The translations under genes and the position numbers were made by a program. Shown piece by piece: positions 15,391-23,627 of a stretch of 34,842 bases of DNA (its first letter is position 1; each line of letters opens with the position of its first letter). A model generated the notes under the pieces. That model made no database searches and was not told the DNA's origin. It worked only from the letters and a program-made list of their open reading frames with translations. Source of the DNA: Aerococcus sp. 1KP-2016 (GTDB lineage Bacteria; Bacillota; Bacilli; Lactobacillales; Aerococcaceae). Location: contig NZ_NEEY01000016.1 in the NCBI RefSeq assembly GCF_002252085.1, positions 1-34,842 of the forward strand, given 5' to 3'.

Positions 15391-15427
15391 CGTTAGCGCT
15401 TTCGAATGTATCCAGAGAGCGTATAAT
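15391..15427 (+). promoter_or_regulatory. cre-like site and promoter of the SDR gene
   Basis: The reverse complement of 15391-15405, TCGAAAGCGCTAACG, is close to the CcpA cre consensus. TATAAT lies at 15422-15427 with a weak -35 (TTTCGA) 16 bp upstream that overlaps the site, so a bound repressor would block initiation. The 5' part of this 346-bp gap (15208-15390) holds nothing I recognise. Confidence 0.5.
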
Positions 15428-15478
15428 TCTATATGTGAAAAGGGACACAAACAAATAATTAAGAGGCGTGGCATTAAA

Positions 15479-16267
15479 ATGGAAATTACATTAACAGATC
15501 AAACAGCAGTTATCTTTGGTGCAGGCCGTGGTATTGGGGAAGCAATGGCAACCGTGTTTGCTGATGCAGGTGCAACAGTATATGTTACTGATTTAATTGA
15601 AGAAAATAGTAAAGCACTCGCTGAAGAATTAAAAGCAGCTGGCCATAAAGCTGTTGGCGTTAAATGTGATGTTTCAAGTTATGATGATGTAGATGCTGTG
15701 TTAGCGCAAGCTGAAGAAGAAACTGGGCGTCTTGATATTATTATCAACAATGCGGGAATTGTTGGTTTAGATTCATTCTTAGAAACTAGCCAAGAAGCTA
15801 TCCAAAAAATCATCAATGTAAACCTAATGGGTGCTAACAATGGTATGCAAGCTGGTATCAAACGTATGATGAAATACGATCAAGGTAAAATTATTAATAC
15901 AGCTTCATTCGCTGGTCGTCACGCGATGAAAGAAGGCTTCGCACATTATGGTATGACGAAAGCAGCCGTAATTTACTTAACACAAGCTGCGGCTTATGCA
16001 GGTGCAGATCACAATATCAACGTGAATGCTATTTGCCCTGGTATCATTCGTTCTCAAATGTGGGAAACAATTCTAGAAAGTTATGAACAAGCAGGCCAAG
16101 ACAAAGAAACAGCTTGGAAAGAAAGCTTGAAACATTTTATCCCATTAAAACGTGGTGACCAAAAAGCGGAAGATATCGCGTATACAGCCTTGTTCTTGGC
16201 ATCGCCATTAGCAGATCATATCACTGGTCAAGCGATTAAGGTTGATGGTGGCGCAGCAATGAACTAA
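15479..16267 (+). CDS. Short-chain dehydrogenase/reductase
   Basis: A cytoplasmic oxidoreductase of 262 residues in the classical SDR family. It shows the cofactor loop GAGRGIG (residues 14-20), NNAG (90-93), the catalytic Ser143 in TASFAGRH and the YGMTK pair Tyr157/Lys161, and ends with TGQAIKVDGGAAMN. Asp38 at the end of strand beta-2 (YVTDLIEEN) suggests NAD(H) preference over NADP(H). Homologues include diacetyl/acetoin reductases and sugar-alcohol dehydrogenases; the substrate cannot be settled from sequence. The Shine-Dalgarno is AAGAGGCG near 15461-15468. The cre-like promoter suggests carbon-catabolite control, and the convergent permease and oxidase hint at hydroxyacid metabolism. 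Confidence 0.85.
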   Translation: MEITLTDQTAVIFGAGRGIGEAMATVFADAGATVYVTDLIEENSKALAEELKAAGHKAVGVKCDVSSYDDVDAVLAQAEEETGRLDIIINNAGIVGLDSFLETSQEAIQKIINVNLMGANNGMQAGIKRMMKYDQGKIINTASFAGRHAMKEGFAHYGMTKAAVIYLTQAAAYAGADHNINVNAICPGIIRSQMWETILESYEQAGQDKETAWKESLKHFIPLKRGDQKAEDIAYTALFLASPLADHITGQAIKVDGGAAMN

Positions 16268-16324
16268 TCTTTTACAGAAAAAATAGCTTCACTTAATGCT
16301 AACAAAATAAACTATTGGCAATCA

Positions 16325-16361
16325 AAAAGCCCAGGACAACTATCAAATGTCCTGGGCTTTT
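16325..16361. terminator. Bidirectional terminator between the convergent SDR and permease genes
   Basis: AAAAGCCCAGGACA and TGTCCTGGGCTTTT form a perfect 14-bp stem with A-tract and T-tract ends that serve both strands. Confidence 0.93.
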
Positions 16362-16388
16362 GTGTTAAGCGAATATACTTTGTATAGA

Positions 16389-17708
16389 TTAATAGAATAC
16401 AGTTGCCACAATAATAACAGCAATCAAGGCAAGTACATTGGCACCTGTTACGGCAATGAAGATGTTCTTGAAGCTATTTTTGTGATTCAAACCAGCTAAT
16501 GCCAAGAAAGAGATAATCCCACCACTATGTGGCATAACAGCCAGCGTTGAAGAGGCAATGGCTGCAACTCTGTGGATGACTTGTGGATCAAGACCCATAT
16601 CGATATAGGTTTGGCCAAATGCTTCCATGACGATACCCAATGAACCAGTTGCAGAGGCAGTAATTCCACCAAATAAGGCTGATGCAAATGATAATGAAAT
16701 CAATGGATTGCTTGACATATTCAAGATGAAATCTGAAATGAAGCTAAATCCTGGTGCTAAGGTAATGATTACCCCAAAGGCTACAGCAGAACCAGTTAAT
16801 AACATAGGGATAATACCTGAGTTTGCACCTTCATTAATGACTTGTTTTTGTGAGTCGATTTCTTTATTGAATAAGATTGCTGACAAAATAATAGCCACCG
16901 CTAGTGAAATTAAGACGATATTTTCTACTTTGTAGAATGATCCTACAAGGTTAATCACGATTAACACAGCAATTGGTGTGATAGAACGAGCGAATGAAGG
17001 TCGTGCTTCGTGAGTGATTTCAACATCGTTACCAGTATAGTAGTCGGCGAATGTTTCATTTTTTGCCAGACTCTTGTCCATTGCATATTTCATGTACCAT
17101 AAACCAAATAACAAAGCGACAACAGAACCGACAATTCCTAGTACGGGTGCTGCCGTTAAGGTTGTGCCTAAGTATGCAGTTGGTACAACGTTTTGAATAG
17201 ATGGTGTACCAGGTAGCATGGTCATGGTAAAGGTACCCAAACCTAATTCAATCGGAATCGCAACCATGTTCCAGGCGATATTCAATTTCTTGAATAATGG
17301 TTTTGCAAGTGGAATCAAGACAAAGATTACCACGTAAAGGCTGACGCCACCGTAAGTTAGCAGGGCTGTAATCAATAGTAAAGCAACCAGTACCGAATAA
17401 GGTTTTTCAGTACCTGTTAATTTCAAGATTTGGTTGGCAATGGATTCTGCCGCACCACTTTTATCCGTATATTTAGCTAAAATAGCTCCCAATAAGAAAA
17501 CGGCAAAGAATTTCAAGATGAAGCCAGTCAAACCGGTTAAATATGAAGCCTCGCTGCCTAAAAGGGCAGTTGAAATGCTCATACCGTTGGTTAAAATAAC
17601 AATTAATGAAGCAATTGGTGCAGCTACTAAGATGTTTAAGTTCTTAGCAGTAGAGTAGATGATACAGGCGATAGCTATAATGATACCGCTGATTTGTAAT
17701 AAGTCCAT
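16389..17708 (-). CDS. GntP-family permease
   Basis: A 439-residue integral membrane protein with about 12-14 hydrophobic segments from the first residues (LLQISGIIIAIACIIYST) to the C-terminus (NVLALIAVIIVATVFY). It resembles GntP-type proton symporters for gluconate and other small hydroxyacids, with typical stretches such as GGVSLYVVIFVLIPLAK, MLPGTPSIQNVVPT and MPHSGGIISFLALAG. The minus-strand start at 17708 follows AGGAAGGAA. It lies 97 bp downstream of the GlcD-like gene, with a terminator hairpin in the gap, so it is probably co-transcribed by partial read-through. The hydroxyacid substrate is inferred from the neighbouring oxidase. Confidence 0.85.
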   Translation of the reverse strand: MDLLQISGIIIAIACIIYSTAKNLNILVAAPIASLIVILTNGMSISTALLGSEASYLTGLTGFILKFFAVFLLGAILAKYTDKSGAAESIANQILKLTGTEKPYSVLVALLLITALLTYGGVSLYVVIFVLIPLAKPLFKKLNIAWNMVAIPIELGLGTFTMTMLPGTPSIQNVVPTAYLGTTLTAAPVLGIVGSVVALLFGLWYMKYAMDKSLAKNETFADYYTGNDVEITHEARPSFARSITPIAVLIVINLVGSFYKVENIVLISLAVAIILSAILFNKEIDSQKQVINEGANSGIIPMLLTGSAVAFGVIITLAPGFSFISDFILNMSSNPLISLSFASALFGGITASATGSLGIVMEAFGQTYIDMGLDPQVIHRVAAIASSTLAVMPHSGGIISFLALAGLNHKNSFKNIFIAVTGANVLALIAVIIVATVFY

Positions 17709-17737
17709 GTGAATTCCTTCCTAAAGAAAAATTGCCT

Positions 17738-17768
17738 AAAAAAAGAATTGATGGTGTACCACCAATTC
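17738..17768 (-). terminator. Intercistronic terminator/attenuator between GlcD-like gene and permease
   Basis: On the minus strand an 11-bp stem (GAATTGGTGGT with ACCATCAATTC, one G-U pair, 2-nt loop) is followed by seven U residues. Only about 30 bp separate it from the permease start, leaving no room for a separate promoter, so it probably sets the expression ratio. Confidence 0.8.
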
Positions 17769-17805
17769 CTTTATAGCTTATATATTATATCCTTTTTTAA
17801 ACGGA

Positions 17806-19133
17806 TTAGTCGAATATTTTACCAGGATTCAATAGTCCTTTTGGATCCAAGGCTTTTTTGATTGAACGAAGTACGTTTAGGTAAGCTTCATCCTTAAAGT
17901 ATGGTAAATATTCTTTCTTTTCAAGACCAATACCGTGCTCAGCTGACAGTAAACCACCTTGTTTGGCAACGTATGGGAATAAATCATTTTCGTAGTCTTC
18001 TTTTAATTTTTCCCATTCTTCGTCAGTTTGATCTTCGCGTAACACACAGATGTGGATGTTACCATCACCGGCATGGCCGAAGAAACCAGTTTGAACGTTA
18101 TATTTGGCACCCAGACGTTTACCTTCGTGCACTAAGTCAGTGAATAAGTGGTTTGGTACAACTGGATCGTACATTTTCCAGTCACCATTGTGAACGATAC
18201 CGTTTAAGATATTGTCACGAATTTCCCACATTTCTTTGGCTTCGGTTTCAGAAAGTTCACGTGTTTCAATAGCACCAGCTTTTTTGCCTAAGGCTTGGAC
18301 AGCTTGTAATTGGAAATCTAAACCATCAGCAGCGTTATCAGCAACTGTTGCTAATAAGAAGGCTTCACCTTTCACTTCTGGCATTTTTTTGTTGATGAAT
18401 TTTTCAGAGTAGTGGATACCTGATTCTTCCAACAATTCCAAAGCGATTGGTTGTACAGGTGATTTGATGACTTCAAAAATTGCATTCGATACGCCATCTA
18501 AGCTTTCAAATCCCATGATTAAAGATTTTTCATAGGCAGGTCTTGCAATTAATTTCAATTGTAATTCAGTGATGATACCTAACGTACCTTCAGCACCGAT
18601 GAAAATGTCTTTCAGGTCATAAGCTGTCGCATCTTTTTTATTTGAAGAACCGACGTGGATTGTTTCTCCACTTGCTAAAACGACATCGTAACCACGGATA
18701 TTATCACGCGTTACACCGTATTTGATTGCACGCATACCACCAGCATTAGTAGAAGCGTTACCACCAACAGAGGCATTTTTGTTACCTGGGTCAGGTGCGT
18801 AGAAGTATGATGTCTTTTCTAGGAAATCTCTGATTTGGAATAAAGTCACACCAGCTTGAACATTTAAAGTTAATGTTTGTTCATCCAAAGATAGGATTTT
18901 ATCCATTTTTTCCATACTGATTAACCAGCTTCATCTTGTGGATATGTCGCACTAGTTAAACCTGTTTGACGTCCAATGGTGATGACTTTTTTGTTTTCAG
19001 CATCAGCTTTTTTCACAAATTCGGCAACTTCTTCCGTTGAAGTTGGGAAAGCAATCAGTGCTGCTGAACCTGGTTCATCTTCTGCCATATAAGTTTTTAG
19101 ATACTTATCGGCAACTGTTTTTTCAATTTCCAT
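17806..19133 (-). pseudogene. GlcD-type FAD-linked 2-hydroxyacid oxidase, split by a frameshift
   Basis: FAD-dependent oxidases of this family oxidise glycolate, D-lactate or related 2-hydroxyacids. The 5' frame (19133 down to 18921) encodes 70 residues, from MEIEKTVADKYLKTY to QTGLTSATYPQDEAG, then stops. The remaining 369 codons continue at once in another frame from LISMEKMDKIL. One extra T in GGTTAATC (plus strand 18923-18924 region) would rejoin them into about 442 residues, normal for GlcD. FAD-binding sequence NASVGGNASTNAGGMRAIKYG and the C-terminal GHAGDGNIH and SAEHGIGLEKK motifs are intact. The start has AGGAGGT 6 nt upstream. The body looks otherwise undamaged, so decay is recent or this is a read error. 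Confidence 0.85.
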
Positions 19134-19149
19134 TCTTTGACCTCCTATT

Positions 19150-19163
19150 TGTAAATGCTTGCA
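19150..19163 (-). promoter_or_regulatory. Candidate cre (CcpA) site upstream of the GlcD-like gene
   Basis: TGTAAATGCTTGCA differs from TGTNANCGNTNNCA at one position (T for C in the central CG). It lies 17 bp from the start codon, where a bound protein would act as a roadblock. Confidence 0.5.
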
Positions 19164-19222
19164 TCATTAATAGTCTACCAAATACTAATAAAAATCAATA
19201 TTGAATCAAAAATACCTAAAAA

Positions 19223-19861
19223 TTATGCATTGATCGGTAAATCGACATAGATTTCGTCGCCGATTTCAAATTTCACTTGACCTGATGTTAAATTAATTAA
19301 ACTATTTTGTACTTTATCTAGTTCATTTGTAGGGATACCTAGATGGAAAGTCACATCCGCCAAATAGCTGGTATCCAATAATTGATAGGTGGACTCTTCA
19401 ATCCAATGTTCCACTTTGCCACTCAAAGTATAGGCAACTTCGATCGCTAATTGTGTTTGTAATTTACGCTCTACCTGACCAATAGCATCCAAACCTTCGG
19501 AAACGGCCGATGAATAAGCGCGAATTAAACCACCCGAACCTAATTTGGTACCACCAAAATAGCGTGTTACTACCACCACGATATTTTTTAGGTCACGTTG
19601 TTTTAATACTTCAAGCATTGGTACACCGGCAGTACCGGATGGTTCACCGTCATCTAAAGCACGTTGTATTTCATTGTTATCACCAATTTGAAAGGCAACA
19701 CAATTATGCGTCGCTTTGTAATGTTCTTTACGAATCGCTTCAATAAATTCAATTGCTTCTGCTTCAGAAAAGACGCGCTTGGCATTGCAGATAAATCTAG
19801 ATCCTTTTACATCAATTTCATGGGTGCCACCTTGGGCGACGACCGTACGGTATTCAATCAT
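19223..19861 (-). CDS. YigZ/IMPACT-family protein
   Basis: The 212-residue protein matches the bacterial YigZ (UPF0029/IMPACT) family. The N-terminal domain includes SRFICNAKRV, HNCVAFQIG, DDGEPSGTAGVPMLEVL and the signature VVVVTRYFGGTKLGSGGL. A smaller C-terminal domain (about 140-205) has a ferredoxin-like fold in known members. The biochemical role of bacterial YigZ is unsettled; relatives are linked to translation control in eukaryotes. The gene is monocistronic on the minus strand and diverges from degV. The sequence after the stop (toward 19134) shows no clear terminator. Confidence 0.9.
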   Translation of the reverse strand: MIEYRTVVAQGGTHEIDVKGSRFICNAKRVFSEAEAIEFIEAIRKEHYKATHNCVAFQIGDNNEIQRALDDGEPSGTAGVPMLEVLKQRDLKNIVVVVTRYFGGTKLGSGGLIRAYSSAVSEGLDAIGQVERKLQTQLAIEVAYTLSGKVEHWIEESTYQLLDTSYLADVTFHLGIPTNELDKVQNSLINLTSGQVKFEIGDEIYVDLPINA

Positions 19862-20100
19862 TATTTAACACTCCTCAGTTGAACAGTTTTTCATAAGTTG
19901 AGCCTAGCATATTTACCACAATTTCGCTAACAAGTAAGTTTTATAATTAAAGTGATAATTTGCGATTGAAAAGGCTTTTCTACATATATATGTCGAAATT
20001 TTACTTGAGTTTTGATAGAATGATTGATATGTTATTCTTTCGATGTTTGAACGAAAGAACAGTCAGTATTCAGAGATTTAGGGATAAAGGGGAATCATTC

Positions 20101-20946
20101 ATGTCAATTGCCATTGTTACGGATAGTACGGCTTATCTTACGGACGAATTTGTTCGTAAGCACGATATTACAGTACTACCATTAACCATTACTTTTAGTG
20201 ATGGATCATATCTAGACAATATCGATATCTCAACTGATGCCTTCTATGACAAAATGGCGACCCTTGACGAGATCCCAACCAGTTCCCAACCAGCTCCAGG
20301 TATTGTAAAAGAAGCCTTCGAACGCCTTGCAAAGACTCATGACGAGATTATTGCTATCACCTTATCGAAGGGGATTTCAGGCACCTACCAAACCTTTACC
20401 ATGATTGGGAATCAGGTGGCGGAAGACACAGGAGTTCGTGTAAAGGTCTACAATTCTGGTATTTCCTTGGTTGGCCAAGCCTTCTATGTATATGAAGCAG
20501 TCCGCTTGCGTGACCTTGGTTACACAGCTATGGACATTCTACCAAAATTAGATGCACTAAAATGTACGACAGATGCCTACTTCTCAGTAGATAACCTAGG
20601 TCACTTGGCCAAGGGTGGGCGTATTAACCCAGGGGCTGCTAGTATTGGTAACCTGCTACAGGTGAAGCCAATTTTGCATTTTGATGACGGGTTGATTAAT
20701 GTATTCGAAAAGGTACGTACGCATAAGAAAACAGTGCGTCGTATTACTGAATTATTTGAAGAATCCTATCAAAAGAACCCGCAATTGCGGGTGGCAATTG
20801 TTGGGGACGATGCAACACCGCAAGTTCAATCCTTGGTGGCTTACTTTAAAACAGCACATCCAGATCTACTACTGGAAAGAACACCTGTTGGACCAGTGAT
20901 TGGGACACATTTAGGCCCTAATGCTTTATGCCTTAGCCTGGTGTGA
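20101..20946 (+). CDS. DegV-family fatty-acid-binding protein
   Basis: The 281-residue protein starts MSIAIVTDSTAYLTDEF, with the conserved TDS near the N-terminus. It continues with PLTITFSDGSY, the TSQPAPG motif, ITLSKGISGTYQTF and LAKGGRINPGAASIG, all typical of DegV proteins that hold a fatty acid between two domains (FakB-like when partnered with kinase FakA). I chose ATG 20101 because AAAGGGGA lies at 20086-20093; an in-frame ATG at 19960 would add 47 residues unlike the family. Which acyl chain it binds, and whether a FakA partner exists, cannot be seen here. Confidence 0.92.
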   Translation: MSIAIVTDSTAYLTDEFVRKHDITVLPLTITFSDGSYLDNIDISTDAFYDKMATLDEIPTSSQPAPGIVKEAFERLAKTHDEIIAITLSKGISGTYQTFTMIGNQVAEDTGVRVKVYNSGISLVGQAFYVYEAVRLRDLGYTAMDILPKLDALKCTTDAYFSVDNLGHLAKGGRINPGAASIGNLLQVKPILHFDDGLINVFEKVRTHKKTVRRITELFEESYQKNPQLRVAIVGDDATPQVQSLVAYFKTAHPDLLLERTPVGPVIGTHLGPNALCLSLV

Positions 20947-20982
20947 AGATACAACAAAAAGCATATAAATAATGAGTGAAGC

Positions 20983-21013
20983 GAGGTTGGGACAAATGGT
21001 TCCAGCCTCTTTT
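20983..21013 (+). terminator. Terminator of degV, opening element E copy 4
   Basis: GAGGTTGGGAC pairs with GTTCCAGCCTC (11 bp, two G-U pairs, 5-nt loop) and is followed by four T residues, 36 bp after the degV stop. Confidence 0.82.
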
Positions 21014-21322
21014 GCTGTATTGTGAAGCATATTATTACAGCATAATTCAAGATACTTGATAAAAGAGCAAAATTTTATAGGATAGAATTTCATATTATAA
21101 ATAAATGGCTAATTTTATAATATGACGATGGGTACTTTATAGCAGGGGAAAATTTATCAATAATGGGGTTATATTTGCTAAAAAAATATCATATTTTATA
21201 GAACCGCAATTTATTCTAGATAAAAACGCCCAAAATTCTAGAATGACAGTCTCATTCTAGAATCGCAGTTTTCTCAACAAGTGTAAGACAACTAGTCCTC
21301 GGTAATGGTCCTATATTTTTGT
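20983..21322 (+). repeat. Intergenic hairpin element E, copy 4
   Basis: It aligns along its length with copy 2. It contains TTTATAGGATAG/TCATATTATAAA (about 21073-21100) and the perfect h4 stem ATTCTAGAATGA/TCATTCTAGAAT (21235-21263, loop CAGTC). It ends with the shared CTCGGTAATGGTCCTATATTTTT (start of that tail near 21297), a terminator-like finish just before comFA. Gene-free. Confidence 0.78.
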
Positions 21323-21390
21323 CGCAGGTTTATTTTTTTGCGGTAATTTGTTTTTCTTCACGTATATATATAGTGAGGGGAGGCAGGAAG

Positions 21391-22764
21391 ATGGATTTTG
21401 CAGCACAAATGGAAGGACGCCTAGTAACCGCCAAAGAGTTAGGTGCTAGTGAGCATCAGCTGAAGGACATAAATCAGGGTGGGCTAATTGTTATGCCGGC
21501 AATTCAAGTTGTGGGGAAATACAAGACCTGTCAACGATGTGGTAATCAGCGTGATTTCATAGAAAATAGCTGTAACTGTGGAAATACTTGTTTTTATTGT
21601 CTGCAGTGCCTCGCTTTTGGCAAATTACGTACTTGCGACTTACTTTATCATCTGCCAGCAAGTGAACAAGCCTATCCTTGGGCACAGGACGCATCCTATT
21701 TGGCTTGGTCAGGACAATTATCAATGCAGCAAACGCAGGCTTCTCAAGAAATTTGTGATAGCTACCAGCAAAGGAAGGGGAAACATTTGGTCTGGGCGGT
21801 TACCGGTGCTGGAAAGACAGAGATGGTGTTTCAAGCGATTGACATCGCCTTAAGGGCGGGTAAGAAAGTTGCTATCGCGACACCTAGGATTGATGTAGCC
21901 AATGAATTAGCACCACGTTTTCAAGTAGCTTTCCCTAAAATTGCCATTCAAGTACTACATGGTCAGTCTGAACAAGTATATGACCACCAAGTAGCGATGA
22001 CAGTCTGTTCCACCCATCAATTGATTCGCTTTCGCCAAGCCTTTGATTTACTGATTATCGATGAAATTGATGCCTTCCCCTATGATGGGGATCCCATGTT
22101 ATATCAGGCAAGTGAAGGTGCGGTAACAACGTCGGGCACACAAATTTTACTAACAGCCACGCCGAATAGAACACAATTGACAGCCATTGAACAGAAAAAG
22201 TTGGCAGTGTCTATCTTGCCAGCCCGCTATCATCGCCATCATTTACCTGTACCCAAGCATATGTGGGTGGGGGATTGGCGGTCAACCATTCAGAAGGGTA
22301 AAATCCCTAAAATATTCAAACACTTGTTGTTCAATCTGATAGCAAGCAAACGGCGTGTGCTAGTTTTTGTCCCCCATATTGCGTATATGTTGCAGCTAGT
22401 CAAAAGCTGTCGTGGCGTTTTTCATGGCTACCACTTTGAATCAGTATCATCAAAAGATCCTGACCGAGTTAGGAAAGTACAAGCTATGCGGGATGGTGCG
22501 TATGATTTTCTCTTTTCAACAACGATTTTAGAGCGGGGCGTGACCTTTGCGGATATCGATGTGATTGTTTTAGGTAGTGAAGACCGAACGTATACAACAG
22601 CATCCTTAGTACAAATAGCTGGTCGAGTGGGACGTAAAGCCGAATTTCCGAAGGGTAGTGTTTACTTGCTACATTATGGTAAAACCAAGGCATCAATGGG
22701 GGCAATTAGACAAATTAAAAGTATGAACCGACAAGCGCGTGAGCGGGGCTTAATCGATGATTGA
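21391..22764 (+). CDS. comFA: ComFA, DNA-uptake ATPase/helicase-like competence protein
   Basis: ComFA is the cytoplasmic superfamily-2 ATPase that helps pull single-stranded DNA through the ComEC channel. The 457-residue protein has an N-terminal zinc-binding cysteine cluster (Cys47, 50, 61, 63, 67, 70, 73) and Walker A VTGAGKTEMVF near residues 137-147. It also has LLIIDEIDAFPY (DEAD-like motif), LLTATPNR (motif III) and QIAGRVGRKAEFP (motif VI). I prefer ATG 21391, with GGGGAGG at 21377-21383, over an in-frame start at 21319 inside the repeat element. It overlaps comFC by 8 nt, so the two are translationally coupled. Confidence 0.95.
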   Translation: MDFAAQMEGRLVTAKELGASEHQLKDINQGGLIVMPAIQVVGKYKTCQRCGNQRDFIENSCNCGNTCFYCLQCLAFGKLRTCDLLYHLPASEQAYPWAQDASYLAWSGQLSMQQTQASQEICDSYQQRKGKHLVWAVTGAGKTEMVFQAIDIALRAGKKVAIATPRIDVANELAPRFQVAFPKIAIQVLHGQSEQVYDHQVAMTVCSTHQLIRFRQAFDLLIIDEIDAFPYDGDPMLYQASEGAVTTSGTQILLTATPNRTQLTAIEQKKLAVSILPARYHRHHLPVPKHMWVGDWRSTIQKGKIPKIFKHLLFNLIASKRRVLVFVPHIAYMLQLVKSCRGVFHGYHFESVSSKDPDRVRKVQAMRDGAYDFLFSTTILERGVTFADIDVIVLGSEDRTYTTASLVQIAGRVGRKAEFPKGSVYLLHYGKTKASMGAIRQIKSMNRQARERGLIDD

Positions 22765-23503
22765 GGTAAATAATGGGCGAATCGAGCGAACCCCTACATG
22801 CCTTATTTGTCAGGAAGGCATGTCAGACACGTTGACCCTAAAACAATTGCTTTCATGGTCAAAAATAGATCAGCCTTTGTTTTGTCAATGCTGTTTAGCG
22901 GGATTCAGTAAGATAGAGGGCGTGACTTGCGGTCAGTGTGGTCGGGAAATGCTAGAAGAAGACCGGGAACACTGGGTTGATGGTATTTGCCGTGATTGCC
23001 AGCGCTGGCGTCATTTTCACAAATGGACCTTTCGACATCAATCAATCTACCATTATAATGCAGTTTTTAAGCAATGGCTGGTAGTGCTTAAGGGACAGGG
23101 GGATATTCGGGGGCGTTATCTATTTAAAAGTGATTTACAAAGTATATATAGAAGGAATCGCCAAACGATTTGGGTGCCAATGCCTTCTTCTAGTGGAAAA
23201 GTATCCAATCGCGGCTTTAATCAAACGGTTTTGCTATTAGAAGGGGCGAACATTTCCTTTATGGACCTCTTAGAAATGAAGGCATCGTCTACTAAACAAG
23301 TATACAAAAGCCGATTGGACCGATTGAAAGATATGGATAAAATTCAAGTAAAGCAAGATAGTGGTATTGAACATTTAGACAGGGGGCAAAATATTCTTTT
23401 ATTTGATGATGTGTATACAACGGGTACGACCATGTATTCAGCTTATAAAGCCTTATCAGATATGGGCTTTACCCATATTCAAGGATTGAGTTTGGCTAGA
23501 TAA
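22757..23503 (+). CDS. comFC: ComFC, phosphoribosyltransferase-like competence protein
   Basis: The 248-residue protein has an N-terminal zinc-finger region with paired cysteines (CLICQEG, CQCCLAGF, CGQCGREM, CRDCQRW). A C-terminal phosphoribosyltransferase fold follows, with ILLFDDVYTTGTTMYSAYKA near residues 210-229 and the upstream VPMPSSSGKVSNRGFNQT. ComFC works with ComFA in transformation. Its start overlaps the end of comFA by 8 nt. Together with hpf downstream this is the conserved comF-hpf-secA-prfB order of Lactobacillales. Confidence 0.94.
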   Translation: MIEVNNGRIERTPTCLICQEGMSDTLTLKQLLSWSKIDQPLFCQCCLAGFSKIEGVTCGQCGREMLEEDREHWVDGICRDCQRWRHFHKWTFRHQSIYHYNAVFKQWLVVLKGQGDIRGRYLFKSDLQSIYRRNRQTIWVPMPSSSGKVSNRGFNQTVLLLEGANISFMDLLEMKASSTKQVYKSRLDRLKDMDKIQVKQDSGIEHLDRGQNILLFDDVYTTGTTMYSAYKALSDMGFTHIQGLSLAR

Positions 23504-23529
23504 TCTTTCATAAATGACAAGTGTCTTAT

Positions 23530-23558
23530 TTGTATAAGAAAGCGATTTCGAGTATAAT
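23530..23558 (+). promoter_or_regulatory. Promoter of hpf with cre-like spacer
   Basis: TTGTAT (23530-23535) and TATAAT (23553-23558) are 17 bp apart. The spacer holds AGAAAGCGATTTCG (23537-23550), which resembles a cre site with three deviations. The promoter call is good; catabolite control is tentative. Confidence 0.6.
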
Positions 23559-23572
23559 TAATATACTATAAA

Positions 23573-23609
23573 GAAGCAGAAAATGCTTCCCGGTAAATGT
23601 ATTTACTGG
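23573..23609 (+). other. Two hairpins in the hpf 5' leader
   Basis: GAAGC/GCTTC (23573-23577 with 23585-23589) is followed at once by CCGGTAAAT/ATTTACTGG (23590-23598 with 23601-23609). They end about 6 bp before the Shine-Dalgarno AAAGGA, so they could affect translation or mRNA stability. Confidence 0.5.
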
Positions 23610-23627
23610 TAGAAAGGATGAAAAATT

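Noticed and set aside
19960-20100. N-terminal extension of DegV
   Set aside because: The added 47 residues are unlike DegV proteins, and a clear AAAGGGGA Shine-Dalgarno precedes ATG 20101.
21340-21380. Possible ComX/SigH-type competence promoter before comFA
   Set aside because: CACGTATA resembles the cin-box only partly (known core TACGAATA), and spacing cannot be judged; not strong enough to annotate.
21319-21390. N-terminal extension of ComFA
   Set aside because: It would start in the terminator-like end of element E copy 4. ATG 21391 has GGGGAGG at ideal spacing.
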